NCBI RefSeq assembly: GCF_001280085.1
Contig: NZ_LGED01000194.1
Coordinates: 129,627 to 193,626 of the forward strand
DNA length: 64,000 bases
From: Saccharothrix sp. NRRL B-16348
GTDB taxonomy: Bacteria > Actinomycetota > Actinomycetes > Mycobacteriales > Pseudonocardiaceae
Reading direction: 5' to 3'
A program made the position numbers and the translations under genes. Shown one piece after another: positions 43,116 through 51,865 of the stretch (the stretch's first letter is position 1; each line of letters begins with the position of its first letter). The notes beneath the pieces are model-generated. The model was not told the DNA's origin. It was given only the letters and a program-made list of their open reading frames with translations, and ran no database searches.

Positions 43116-43152
43116 GGTCGGGGTCAACCGATCGGCTTGGTCGGGGTCAACC
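43116..43152 (+). repeat. 14-bp direct repeat, 23-bp period
   Basis: GGTCGGGGTCAACC occurs at 43116-43129 and exactly again at 43139-43152, just over two helical turns apart and ~94 nt before the next start, as for an activator binding two sites on one DNA face. Confidence 0.65.
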
Positions 43153-43245
43153 TTCTCCCGAGGGGATTCGGTCCTTTCGTCGCTCGTGGTGATCGGTTCC
43201 CGCTGTCACGGTGGAGAGGCTTTCCACAGTGGCAGGGGGATGGAA

Positions 43246-44868
43246 ATGCCGATCTCTGAACGGGTAGTGGCGTTGGTGGCGGTGGCCGCGTCGGTGGTGT
43301 CGCTGGGTGCCGGGGTCACGGCGGCCTCGCCGGGGCGGCCCGACCGGCCGGGTGGCTGGGCGGGTGATTGGGCGACGTGGTCGAAGGACTCGGCCGGGTC
43401 GCGGTACGCGGCGGCGGAGTGGCGGATCACGCCGCGCACCGTGTCGAAGTTGAAGGTGAAGTGGGCGTTCGCCTTCCCGAAATCGGAGGCTCCGGTGCGG
43501 AGCCAGCCTGCCGTGGTCGGCGGGGTGGCGTTCTTCGGCGGGCCGGATGGGAGGTTCCACGCGCGGGACGCGGAGACCGGCGCGGAGGTGTGGACGACGG
43601 ACCTGTCCGGGATCGCTCCGGGCGCCCGGCCGGCGATCCCGTGGGACAGCCCGTCGGTGTCGGGCGGGCGGGTGTACTTCGGCGATGTGCGCGGCTTCGT
43701 CTACTCGCTGGACCAGGTCACGGGTCGGGTGGTGTGGGCGAAGCAGGTCGACGCGCACCCGGCGGCGACGGTGACCAGTTCACCGATCGTGCACGACGGG
43801 AAGGTGTACGTCGGCACGTCGAGCGGTGAGAACGCGGCCACCAGCCCGGACGGGACGGACGACCCGAACTACCCGTGCTGCACGTTCCGCGGTCACATCG
43901 ACGCCCTCGACGCCCGCACGGGCGAGCTGGTGTGGCGGCACTACACGGTGCCCGAGCCGCAGGCGGTGGGGACGTGGCCCAGTGGCGCGACCCGGTACGA
44001 GCCGTCCGGGGCAGGGGTGTGGAGCTCGCCGGTGGTCGACGCGCGCAGCGGCACCGTGTACGTCGGCACCGGTCAGAACTACACGGGCAGCGCCGGCGAT
44101 TTCGACACGTTGCTGGCGCTGGACCACCGCACGGGCGCGGTGAAGTGGCGCAACCAGGTCACGAAGGCCGACACGTGGCGCGGGTTGTGCAACAGCCCCG
44201 AACCGGAGGGCTACTGCCCGGGGCTGAAGGACGGCACGGCGTTGGACTACGACATCGGCGCGACGCCGAACCTGTTCACCGCGGGCGGGCGGGAGCTGGT
44301 CGGGGTGGGGCAGAAGTTGGGCGTCTACCACGTGTTCGACGCGAGGACCGGGGAGGTGGTGTGGCGTCGGCAGCTGGGTGTGCCGTTGCCCAGCGGCGGC
44401 ATCTCGGGCATCCAGTGGGGCACGAGCTACGACGGGCACCGGCTCTACATCGCGACGTACTTCGCCGATCCGGGCACGGTGTTCGCGGTGGACCCGGCCA
44501 CGGGCCGCGTGCTGTGGAAGACGCCGAACCCGGCGGACGGCTGCACGACCGGTGGCGCCGCCGCGCACCCGGAGATCTGCTCGCTGGGTCACGGCCCGGC
44601 GGTGACGAGCAGTCCGGGCCTGGTGTGGGAGGGAGGCAACGACGGCAAGCTGCGGGCGTACTCGGCGCGGGACGGCCGGGTGCTGTGGACCTACGACACG
44701 ATCCGGGACTTCACCGGCGTCAACGGCCTGCCGGGGCGTGGCGGCACGATCTCCGGTGGCGGTGGTGGCGCGGTCGTGGCCGACGGGATGGTGTACGTGC
44801 AGGCGGGTTACGCGCCGGACTACCCGAACCCGGACGGCGGTGACGTGCTGCTCGCGTTCGGCCTGTGA
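43246..44868 (+). CDS. Exported PQQ-type beta-propeller protein
   Basis: 540 aa. Sec signal peptide (about 1-28, hydrophobic VVALVAVAASVVSLGAGV). The mature part is a beta-propeller with at least six PQQ-repeat blades (recurrent ALDxxTGxxxWR or FDARTGEVVWRR), similar to quinoprotein dehydrogenases and polyvinylalcohol dehydrogenase. A CCTF vicinal-Cys pair and CNSPE, YCPG cysteines are present; vicinal Cys next to PQQ are typical of quinoprotein alcohol dehydrogenases. No c-type haem motif (CxxCH) was found, so it would need a separate electron acceptor, or it is a BamB-like structural propeller. Second ATG chosen for AGGGGG 6 nt upstream. Confidence 0.85.
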   Translation: MPISERVVALVAVAASVVSLGAGVTAASPGRPDRPGGWAGDWATWSKDSAGSRYAAAEWRITPRTVSKLKVKWAFAFPKSEAPVRSQPAVVGGVAFFGGPDGRFHARDAETGAEVWTTDLSGIAPGARPAIPWDSPSVSGGRVYFGDVRGFVYSLDQVTGRVVWAKQVDAHPAATVTSSPIVHDGKVYVGTSSGENAATSPDGTDDPNYPCCTFRGHIDALDARTGELVWRHYTVPEPQAVGTWPSGATRYEPSGAGVWSSPVVDARSGTVYVGTGQNYTGSAGDFDTLLALDHRTGAVKWRNQVTKADTWRGLCNSPEPEGYCPGLKDGTALDYDIGATPNLFTAGGRELVGVGQKLGVYHVFDARTGEVVWRRQLGVPLPSGGISGIQWGTSYDGHRLYIATYFADPGTVFAVDPATGRVLWKTPNPADGCTTGGAAAHPEICSLGHGPAVTSSPGLVWEGGNDGKLRAYSARDGRVLWTYDTIRDFTGVNGLPGRGGTISGGGGGAVVADGMVYVQAGYAPDYPNPDGGDVLLAFGL

Positions 44869-44920
44869 CGGTCGGCTCTGTGACGGTCGGACCCCGTGAC
44901 GGTCGGACCCCGTGACCGGT
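44865..44920. repeat. Short tandem repeat in a convergent gap
   Basis: GTGACGGTCGG units recur at 44865, 44880, 44896 and, in part, 44912; the central two are exact 16-bp copies (GTGACGGTCGGACCCC). It begins in the propeller stop codon, the kind of slippage repeat that could extend a coding end; followed by GC-rich inverted segments. Confidence 0.7.
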
Positions 44921-44933
44921 GGCGCCGGGGTGG

Positions 44934-45803
44934 TCAGCCGACGATGGTGACCACCCCGGTGCCGCCGTCGATCTCGACCGGCACGCCGAGCGGCACGGTG
45001 AGCTGGCCGTCACAGTGCCCGAACGGGGCGTCGGCGACGATCGGCACGCCGAGGCCGCCGAGCCGGTCGGCGAGCACGGCCGCGGGGTCGCCGCAGCCCG
45101 TCCACGAGCCGAGGACGAGCCCGGCGACGCGGTCGAACCACCCGGACCGCAGCAGGTCGGTGAGCATCCGGTCGAGCCGGTAGGGCTCTTCGTTGACGTC
45201 CTCGAGCAGCACGATCGCGCCGGCGGGCGGTGGCGCGTCGAGGAGGCTGAGGTTGCCGCCGACGGCGACGCCCCGGGCGACGCCGGGCGCCATGCCGACC
45301 CCGCGGTAGGACGACACGCCGGTGAACAGGGCGGCGCGGAGCCGTTCGCGGGCGTCGGCGTCCTCCACGAACGCCCTGGTGCCGACCATCGGCCCGAACC
45401 AGGTGGGCACGCCGTGCGCCCAGAACCGCTCGTGCAGCACGGTGGTGTCGCTGGAGCCGACGAAGACCTTCCGGCGTCCGGAAGCCGCCGCGGCGACGGC
45501 GGTCCAGTCGACCAGGTCCACCATGCGCAGGCTGCCGTAGCCGCCGCGGGCGCACAGCACCCCGACCACGGCCGGGTCGAGCCAGGCCTGTTCGAGCGCA
45601 CGGGCGCGGTCGGTGTCGTGGCCGGCGAGGTAGTCCAGCGTCGGGTGGGTGTCCAGGGCGTGGTCGTCGACCCGCACGTCCAGGCCCCACTTGCGCAGCC
45701 ACGCGACGCCGGCGTCGAGGAGCCCGGCCGCGCACGGTCCGGCCGGGCTGACCACGACGACCCGGTCACCCGCCCGCAACAAAGGAGACCCGGAGGACGT
45801 CAC
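44934..45803 (-). CDS. S66 LD-carboxypeptidase (LdcA/MccF-like)
   Basis: 289 aa. Start RAGDRVVVVSPAGP, nucleophile region VLCARGGYGSLRMVD (Ser), VGSSDTTVLHE, and C-terminal APFGHCD with the catalytic His, in the order of LD-carboxypeptidases and microcin C-hydrolysing MccF. LdcA trims the terminal D-Ala from muropeptide tetrapeptides in recycling; MccF gives microcin immunity. The GTG overlaps the S9 peptidase stop (GTGA), so the two form a peptidase operon. Confidence 0.9.
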   Translation of the reverse strand: MTSSGSPLLRAGDRVVVVSPAGPCAAGLLDAGVAWLRKWGLDVRVDDHALDTHPTLDYLAGHDTDRARALEQAWLDPAVVGVLCARGGYGSLRMVDLVDWTAVAAAASGRRKVFVGSSDTTVLHERFWAHGVPTWFGPMVGTRAFVEDADARERLRAALFTGVSSYRGVGMAPGVARGVAVGGNLSLLDAPPPAGAIVLLEDVNEEPYRLDRMLTDLLRSGWFDRVAGLVLGSWTGCGDPAAVLADRLGGLGVPIVADAPFGHCDGQLTVPLGVPVEIDGGTGVVTIVG

Positions 45804-47725
45804 CGGCGCAGCTCCAGCACCGCGACGCCCTCGGGGGTGAAGCCGAACACCTGCCCGTAGAACGACAGCTCGGCCTCCAGCGCGGCCACGATCGTCTCGG
45901 CCTTGCGGAACCCGTGCTGCTCGCCCTCGAACGTGAGGTAGGCGTGCGGGATGCCGGTGCCGTCCAGCGCCGAGGCGAACCGGTCGGCCTGCTCGGGCGG
46001 GCAGATCTCGTCCTCCAGGCCCTGCAGCAGCAGCACGGGCCCGGCCAGCCGGTCGACCCGGTGCGACGGCGACCGTTCGGCGTACCGGTCGGTCGCCGCG
46101 GGCCACGGCCCGACCAGGCCCTCGACGTACCGGGACTCGAAGTCGTGGGTCTCGCCGCCGTCGCCGGTCCAGCCGGCCAGGTCGAGGATGGGGAACGCGA
46201 CCATGCCGCACCGGTAGGTCTTCACCGAGGTCAGCGACGCGGCGGAGGTCCAGCCTCCGGCGCTGCCGCCGCGGATGGCGAGCCGGTCGCCGTCGGCGGT
46301 GCCCTCGTCGGCCAACGCCTGGGCGACGGCGGCGCAGTCGTTGACGTCGACCACGCCCCACTGCTCGCGCAGCCGTTCGCGGAACGCCCGCCCGTAGCCG
46401 GTGGAGCCGCCGTAGTTGACCGCGACCACGCCGATGCCGCGGCTGGTCAGGTAGGCCAGCTCGGCGTCGAGCACGGGCGCGGAACGGCCGGTGGGCCCGC
46501 CGTGGACGTGCACGACGTAGGGCGGTTTCTCGTCGTCGGGCCCGGCGAAGTCGGGGTTGTGCGGCGGGTAGACGTAGGCGGGCACGTCGCCGTCCGGCCC
46601 GCGGAACACGCGTTCCTCGGGCACCGGCAGGTAGTCGGCCGGCAACGGCGACTCGCCGGACGTGTGCTCGGTGAGGACGCCGGTGGACAGGTCCAGCGAC
46701 ACCACGGCGGACTCGGCGAGCGGTCCGGAGGCGCCGCTGACGACCACGCCGTCGTGCACGGCGAGGTGCGCGTGCCAGACGGGCAGGTCCACGTCGACGT
46801 CGGTGACGGTGCCGCTGCGCTCGTCGAGCACCGCCAGCGCGCCGGAGCGCAGCACGGCGTGGCGGCCGGGGCCGATGGTGGCGAACCAGCGGTTGCCGAG
46901 CCGCCACATCGGCCCGCCCAGCTCCGCGGCGACGGGCGCGAGGTTGGTGCGGGTGCCGTCCAGGCCGATGCGGAACAGGTTCCACCAGCCGTCGGGGTCG
47001 GTCAGCGCCAGCAGCGTGGGTTCCCCGGCGGATGCCTCCCACTCGACCTGGCACACGGCCTCGGTCTCGCCGCCGGCCAGCACGCGGTAGTCGGAGGAGC
47101 CGACCTCGGCGACGCACAGCTCGGTGCCGTCCCACGGCATGCGGGGGTGGTCCCAGCCGATCCACGCGTAGTGGCGGCCGTCGGGCGAGAGCCGGGGTCC
47201 GGTCATGAAGTGGTGGCTGGCGGCGAGCACGCGCGGCGGTGAGCCGTCCAGCGGCAGCGCGACCAGGTCGCGGCGCACGTCGGTGCGCGCGTCGCCGGTC
47301 ACGGTCTCGCGCACGCACCACACCTCGGCGTGGCCGGGCCCGGCGGTGAGGTCGGCGTAGCGGTGGCCGTGCCGGCGCTCGGGTTCGGGGCTGAGCGGGA
47401 CGGGCCGCGGGTCGTCGGGGTCGAACAGGTAGACGCGCTGGTCGTCCCAGTTGGTGAACGCCACGCGCGTCCCCTCGGGGGTGTCCAGCACGACCCACGG
47501 CCGGCCGCCGTACTCGTGGACGCGGTTGCGCGCGTTCCACGGCGGGGGCAGCAGGTCCTGGCCGTCGCGCACCAGCGCGACCCGGCCGCCCTCGGCGGGT
47601 CGTCCCTCGGCCCACCAGGGACGACCGTCGTGCAGGTCGACCCAGTGCAGGCCCCCACCGGCCGCGGCGGCGTCGGCCGCGTCGATGGGCGATGTCCACG
47701 TTCCGTACGGCGCGATCGTCACCAC
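45800..47725 (-). CDS. S9 family peptidase (dipeptidyl/acylaminoacyl peptidase-like)
   Basis: 641 aa. Beta-propeller N-terminus (about 1-370) and alpha/beta hydrolase C-terminus with nucleophile motif GGSAGGWTS, Asp region LQGLEDEICPP and His in GEQHGFRKAE. Cuts short peptides after entry into the propeller tunnel. No signal peptide, so cytoplasmic. First gene of an operon with the S66 peptidase. Start could be either of two adjacent GTGs. Confidence 0.9.
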   Translation of the reverse strand: MVTIAPYGTWTSPIDAADAAAAGGGLHWVDLHDGRPWWAEGRPAEGGRVALVRDGQDLLPPPWNARNRVHEYGGRPWVVLDTPEGTRVAFTNWDDQRVYLFDPDDPRPVPLSPEPERRHGHRYADLTAGPGHAEVWCVRETVTGDARTDVRRDLVALPLDGSPPRVLAASHHFMTGPRLSPDGRHYAWIGWDHPRMPWDGTELCVAEVGSSDYRVLAGGETEAVCQVEWEASAGEPTLLALTDPDGWWNLFRIGLDGTRTNLAPVAAELGGPMWRLGNRWFATIGPGRHAVLRSGALAVLDERSGTVTDVDVDLPVWHAHLAVHDGVVVSGASGPLAESAVVSLDLSTGVLTEHTSGESPLPADYLPVPEERVFRGPDGDVPAYVYPPHNPDFAGPDDEKPPYVVHVHGGPTGRSAPVLDAELAYLTSRGIGVVAVNYGGSTGYGRAFRERLREQWGVVDVNDCAAVAQALADEGTADGDRLAIRGGSAGGWTSAASLTSVKTYRCGMVAFPILDLAGWTGDGGETHDFESRYVEGLVGPWPAATDRYAERSPSHRVDRLAGPVLLLQGLEDEICPPEQADRFASALDGTGIPHAYLTFEGEQHGFRKAETIVAALEAELSFYGQVFGFTPEGVAVLELRR

Positions 47726-47853
47726 GCGGCGACCTTATCCGGGCGCGCGGCGGCCGGTCAGCGCCGATCGACCGGGAGTCGTGTTCGCCAGTCGTGGAAA
47801 AGCACGGGGCAGGGCTGCCGATCTTGCTCGCGTGGCCTAGGGTCGTCGTTGTC

Positions 47854-48420
47854 ATGGCACGGGTCATCCACGTATTCCGCCAGCCCGACCGGTTCGTCGC
47901 CGGCACAGTCGGGCAGCCTGGCGAGCGCACGTTCTACCTGCAGGCCTCCGAGGAGGCCCGGCTGGTCAGCGTGGCGCTGGAGAAGCAACAGGTCGCCGTA
48001 CTCGCCGAGCGCATCGGCTCGCTGTTGGAGGAGGTGCACCGGCGGTTCGGCGCGGAAGTGCCCGAACTGGTCCCCGAGGACCTCCGGGACACCGAACCCT
48101 TGGCGGTGCCGGTCGAGGAGGAGTTCAAGGTCGGCACGATGGGGCTGGGCTGGGACGCCGAGTCCCGCGCGGTGGTCATCGAACTGCTCGCGATCACCGA
48201 GGAGGAGGTCGACGAGGCGGTGGTGCTCGACGACACCGAGGAGGGTCCGGACGCGGTGCGGGTGTTCCTGAGCCCGGTGGAGGCGCGGGCGTTCGCCGAG
48301 CGCGCGGAACGGGTGGTGCGGGCGGGCCGCAAGCCGTGTCCGCTGTGCGCCGAGCCGCTCGACCCCGAGGGGCACGTCTGTCCGCGGCAGAACGGCTACC
48401 GTCGTTCGGACGAGGGCTGA
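47854..48420 (+). CDS. DUF3090 family protein
   Basis: 188 aa conserved actinobacterial protein (SCO1665-like). Recognised from RVIHVFRQPDRFVAGTVGQPGERTFYLQA and the C-terminal zinc ribbon CPLCAEPLDPEGHVCPRQNGYRR. Function unknown; in Streptomyces it clusters with SCO1664 and the mycothiol ligase mshC. Here mshC is absent from the next positions. A TAGGGT -10 lies 10 nt before the ATG. Confidence 0.9.
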   Translation: MARVIHVFRQPDRFVAGTVGQPGERTFYLQASEEARLVSVALEKQQVAVLAERIGSLLEEVHRRFGAEVPELVPEDLRDTEPLAVPVEEEFKVGTMGLGWDAESRAVVIELLAITEEEVDEAVVLDDTEEGPDAVRVFLSPVEARAFAERAERVVRAGRKPCPLCAEPLDPEGHVCPRQNGYRRSDEG

Positions 48421-48428
48421 GCGCGGCG

Positions 48429-49223
48429 GTGGGTCCGGCGGACGACGGGGTGCTCGACCTGCTGCGGCGTGGCCGCATCGACGTCGAGGGCAGGCTGGTG
48501 GACGCGTCGAACGCGACGTTGTTCTGCAAGATCAGCCTGGACGGCGTGACGGCGCAGTGCGTGTACAAGCCGGTGCGCGGCGAGCGGCCGTTGTGGGACT
48601 TCCCGGACGGGACGCTGGCGGGCCGCGAGGTGGCCACGTACCTGGTGTCGGAGGCGGCGGGGGTGCACGTGGTGCCGCCGACGGTGCTGCGGGAGGGTCC
48701 GTTCGGGTCGGGCATGGTGCAGTTGTGGGTGGAGACCCGCGAGGACGACGACCTGGTGGACATCGTGCCGGTGGCCGAGGTGCGGCCGGGGTGGCGTTCG
48801 GTGTTGCGGGCGCACGACCGGTACGGGGAGCCTGCGGTGCTGGTGCACGCCGACCACCCGCGGGTGCGGTTGATGGCGGCGTTCGACGTGGTGGTGAACA
48901 ACGCCGACCGCAAGGGTGGTCACGTGCTGCACGCGCTCGACGGCGCGGTGTACGGGGTGGACCACGGGATCTGCCTGCACAGCGACGACAAGCTGCGCAC
49001 GGTGTTGTGGGGTTGGTTGGGCGAGGAGCTGGCCGCGGAGGCGGTCGAGGCGCTGCGTCGGCTGCGGTCGCGGCTGGACGGCGGGTTGTCGGAGCGGCTG
49101 CACGAGCACCTGACGCGCGCGGAGGTGCGGGCGTTGACCGAGCGGGTGGAGAAGCTGCTGGCGGCGGGGGTGTACCCGGCGCCGTCCGACGACTGGCCGG
49201 CGATCCCCTGGCCCGCGTTCTGA
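48429..49223 (+). CDS. SCO1664 family protein (PI3/4-kinase-like fold)
   Basis: 264 aa. Landmarks: CVYKPVRGERPLWDFPDGTLAGREVATYLV, FDVVVNNADRKGGHVL and VYGVDHGICLHSDDKLRTVLWGW, an ATP-grasp-like or lipid-kinase-like fold with conserved Asp/Asn, whose substrate is unknown. GTG start 8 nt after the DUF3090 stop, so co-translated. The pair is conserved as a unit across actinobacteria. Confidence 0.9.
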   Translation: MGPADDGVLDLLRRGRIDVEGRLVDASNATLFCKISLDGVTAQCVYKPVRGERPLWDFPDGTLAGREVATYLVSEAAGVHVVPPTVLREGPFGSGMVQLWVETREDDDLVDIVPVAEVRPGWRSVLRAHDRYGEPAVLVHADHPRVRLMAAFDVVVNNADRKGGHVLHALDGAVYGVDHGICLHSDDKLRTVLWGWLGEELAAEAVEALRRLRSRLDGGLSERLHEHLTRAEVRALTERVEKLLAAGVYPAPSDDWPAIPWPAF

Positions 49224-49300
49224 CCGGTCCGCCCGGCCGGTCGCCCGACGGGGGTCGGGGGATCTTCTGACGGCCCGGTCGCGTGTTGTCTACTTGCCGC

Positions 49301-49774
49301 GTGGGCGTCGAACTGCGCGAGGTGACCGCTGCCGACGTGCTGCTGTTCTTCGAGCACCAGCGCGATCCGGAGGCGGTGCGGATGGCCGCGTTCACCTCGG
49401 CGGACCCGTCGGACCGGGCGGCGTTCCTGGTGCGGTGGGCGCGGATCCTGGCCGACGACTCGGTGGTGGCGCGGACGGTGGTGTTCGACGGCGAGGTGGT
49501 CGGCCACGTGGGCAGGTTCACCCGGTTCGGTGAGCCGGAGGTGACGTGCTGGATCGACCGCGAGCACTGGGGCAAGGGGTTGGCGACGGCGGCGTTGGAG
49601 CTGTTGCTGCGGGACGAGCCGCGGCGCCCGCTGTTCGCGCGGGCGGCGGTGGACAACCTGGGGTCGCTGCGGGTGTTGGCGAAGTGCGGGTTCGTGGCGG
49701 TCGGCGAGGACGTGGGGTTCGCCGCGGGGCGTGGTGAGGACGTGGAGGAGTTCATCTTGAGGTTGGACGGCTGA
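49301..49774 (+). CDS. GNAT-family N-acetyltransferase (RimJ/RimL-like)
   Basis: 157 aa. GNAT motif A in REHWGKGLATAAL (acetyl-CoA loop WGKGLA) and the end LRVLAKCGFVAVGE are those of the RimJ/RimL branch, which acetylates protein N-termini or small molecules. GTG start is the point where similarity begins. Its stop overlaps the next gene's ATG as TGATG. Confidence 0.85.
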   Translation: MGVELREVTAADVLLFFEHQRDPEAVRMAAFTSADPSDRAAFLVRWARILADDSVVARTVVFDGEVVGHVGRFTRFGEPEVTCWIDREHWGKGLATAALELLLRDEPRRPLFARAAVDNLGSLRVLAKCGFVAVGEDVGFAAGRGEDVEEFILRLDG

Positions 49775-50538
49775 TGGGGTCGTTGGAGGAGCGCATGACG
49801 CGGCGCTTCGGCCTGGGTGTGCGGTCGTGGCTTGACGGTCTGGACGCGCTGGTGGCGGGGTTGTGCCGGGACTGGGGCCTGGAGGTGGTGCGGCCGTTCT
49901 CCGGGGGCACGTCGCACACGTTGTGGTGCACGCGTGACGGCGAGCCGGTGGTGGTGAAGGTGACGCCGGAGCCGGCGATCGCGGCGCAGGAGCTGGCGGC
50001 GCTGCGTGCGTGAGAGCCGTCGCCGCGGATGGTGCGGGTGCTGGCGGCGGATCCCGCGCGGGGCGCGCTGCTGCTGGAGGGCCTGACGCCGGGCACCCCC
50101 GCGGCGTCGGACGATCCCGGGTTGGCCGAGGTGCTGAACGCGCTGCACATCCCGCCGCGGGACGGGTTCCCGCCGTTGAGCGAACGGGTGGACTTCGTCT
50201 TCGGCGTGCTGCGCCGGCGGCACCCCGGCGACCACGACCGGGCGCACGCGCGGGCGGCGGAGCTGGCCCGTGACCGGGTGGCGGCGACGCTGCTGCACGG
50301 CGACCTGCACTTCGGCAACGTGCTGGACGCGGGCGGGCGGGGGCTGGTGGCGATCGACCCGCGGCCGTGCGTGGGCGACCCGGCGTCCGACGCGGTGGAC
50401 TTCGCCTACGCCTCGCCGGACCTGCGGGACGGCATCGAGCGCTGGTCGGCGGTGGTGGACGGGGACCGGTTGGCGGCGTGGTGCGAGGTGTTCGCGGGGT
50501 TCTTCCCCGATCACCCGTCGGTCGTCGGCACGGCGTAG
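49774..50538 (+). pseudogene. APH(6)/streptomycin-6-kinase-like gene with one in-frame stop
   Basis: Both halves lie in the same frame: residues 1-79 (GGTSHTLWCTRDGEPVVVKVTPE) up to TGA at 50011-50013, then continuing at EPSPRMVRVLAADPARGALLLEGL, with catalytic HGDLHFGNVL and IDPRPCVGDPASDAVDFAY, the APH_6/Hur (aminoglycoside/hydroxyurea) kinase signature. A Trp (TGG) would be expected exactly at the TGA, as in ALRAWEPSPRMVR. So one base change (or a sequencing error) breaks an otherwise complete gene coupled to the GNAT gene. Sub-start at ATG 50029 could give the C-terminal half only. Confidence 0.85.
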
Positions 50539-50562
50539 CGCCACGCGGCGGCCGCGGGCCGG

Positions 50563-50568
50563 TAACGT
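50563..50568 (+). promoter_or_regulatory. Putative -10 box, DUF3097 gene
   Basis: TAACGT ends 8 nt before the GTG at 50577; no ribosome site. Confidence 0.45.
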
Positions 50569-50576
50569 CGCCGGCC

Positions 50577-51383
50577 GTGCGATCACACGACTACGGCCGC
50601 GACGTGCTGTCGGGCCGCAAGCGCAGGACGGTGCCCGAGGTGGTGGCCGAGGTCGGGCTGGTGGCGGAGGACCCGGCGTCGGGGTTCTGCGGCGCGGTGG
50701 TGCGGTTCGAGCACGGGCAGGTGGTGCTGGAGGACCGGCAGGGCAGGCACCGGCTGTTCCCGCTGCGCCCGGCGGGGTTCCTGGTGGACGGGCAGCCGGT
50801 GACGTTGGTGCGGCCCGCGCCCGCGGCGGCGACACCCGCGCGGACGGCGTCGGGGTCGGTGAAGGTCGAGGGGCTGCGTGCCCGCACGGCCCGCGACAGC
50901 CGGATCTGGGTGGAGGGCCTGCACGACGCGGAGCTGGTGGAGCGGGTGTGGGGGCACGACCTGCGCGTGGAGGGCGTCGTGGTCGAGCCGCTGGACGGGG
51001 TGGACGTGCTGGCCGACCGGATCGCGGAGTTCGGCACGGGGCCGGGTCGGCGGCTGGGTGTGCTGGTGGACCACCTGGTGGCGGGCAGCAAGGAGTCGCG
51101 GCTGGTGTCGGCGATCCGGGACGACGACGTGCTGGTCACCGGCCACCCGTACGTGGACGTGTGGCAGGCGGTGAAGCCGGCGTCGGTGGGGATCGCGGCG
51201 TGGCCGGTGGTGCCGCGGGGCGTGCCGTGGAAGGAGGGTGTGTGCGCCGCCCTGGGCTGGGGCGAGCCCTACGAGGGGTGGCGTCGGGTGTTGGCGGGGG
51301 TGTCGGGGTTCCGGGACCTGGAGACGCCGTTGATCGGCGCGGTGGAGCGGTTGATCGACTTCGTGACGGAGCCGGCCGCCTGA
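50577..51383 (+). CDS. DUF3097 family protein
   Basis: 268 aa actinobacterial protein of unknown function. Recognised from RSHDYGRDVLSGRK, RTARDSRIWVEGLHDAELVERVWGHDLR and LGVLVDHLVAGSKESRL; the middle resembles a Toprim-like (DNA primase/topoisomerase-type) nucleotide fold with the acidic set E..D..D. Often found near heat-shock (hrcA/dnaJ) genes in actinobacteria, but not here. Not obviously in an operon with its neighbours. Confidence 0.85.
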   Translation: MRSHDYGRDVLSGRKRRTVPEVVAEVGLVAEDPASGFCGAVVRFEHGQVVLEDRQGRHRLFPLRPAGFLVDGQPVTLVRPAPAAATPARTASGSVKVEGLRARTARDSRIWVEGLHDAELVERVWGHDLRVEGVVVEPLDGVDVLADRIAEFGTGPGRRLGVLVDHLVAGSKESRLVSAIRDDDVLVTGHPYVDVWQAVKPASVGIAAWPVVPRGVPWKEGVCAALGWGEPYEGWRRVLAGVSGFRDLETPLIGAVERLIDFVTEPAA

Positions 51384-51423
51384 AACCCGCCCCGCGTGCC
51401 GCCGGAAGTGCGAGGATGGGTGG

Positions 51424-51849
51424 GTGGCCGCGCTGATCTGGTTGATCCTCGGTGTCGTCCTGGTGGCGGCCGAGCTCCTGTCGGGCGACTTCGTGCTGGT
51501 CATGCTGGGTCTGGCCGCGTTCGGCGCGGCGGGCGCGTCCGCGTTGGGCGGGGACGTGGTGGTCAGCGGGATCGTGTTCGGCCTGGTGTCGCTGGGGCTG
51601 GTGGTGGGCGCGCGGCCCGCGATCAGGCGCCGCATGGCGCTGGGGCAGGGCCACAAGTCGGGCGTCGAGGCCCTGGTGGGCAGCACCGCCGTCGTCGTGT
51701 CCACTGTGGACGGGCACGGCGGTAGGGTGCGGATCGGCGGCGACGTGTGGTCGGCGCGGTCGTTGGACCACGAGACCATCGAGCCCGGCGCCGAAGTCAC
51801 TGTTGTCGAGATCTCGGGCGCGACCGCAGTGGTGCTGTCCGGGGCCTGA
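51424..51849 (+). CDS. NfeD-like membrane protein
   Basis: 141 aa. Two to three membrane segments in the first ~70 residues (ALIWLILGVVLVAAELL, then ALGGDVVVSGIVFGLVSLGLVVG) and a C-terminal OB-fold (GGRVRIGGDVWSARSLD, PGAEVTVVEISGATAVV) exactly as in short NfeD proteins. NfeD partners SPFH/stomatin proteins in membrane microdomains; the next gene is such a protein. Confidence 0.9.
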   Translation: MAALIWLILGVVLVAAELLSGDFVLVMLGLAAFGAAGASALGGDVVVSGIVFGLVSLGLVVGARPAIRRRMALGQGHKSGVEALVGSTAVVVSTVDGHGGRVRIGGDVWSARSLDHETIEPGAEVTVVEISGATAVVLSGA

Positions 51850-51865
51850 GTGGAGGCTGGGAGAG

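Larger units (their letters stand above)
42868..43245 (+). other. 378-nt intergenic region upstream of the PQQ-propeller gene
   Basis: No gene seen. It begins with short CGACAACC-type direct repeats running on from the HSP18 regulator 3' end, holds an 18-bp palindrome (43005-43022) and a 14-bp direct repeat spaced by 23 bp (43116-43152), and ends with the AGGGGG ribosome site of the next gene. Several G-runs are present. Confidence 0.6.

Noticed and set aside
44934..47930. 998-codon version of the S66 peptidase
   Set aside because: First ~700 codons are Arg/Ala shadow of the S9 peptidase; the real start is the coupled GTG at 45803.
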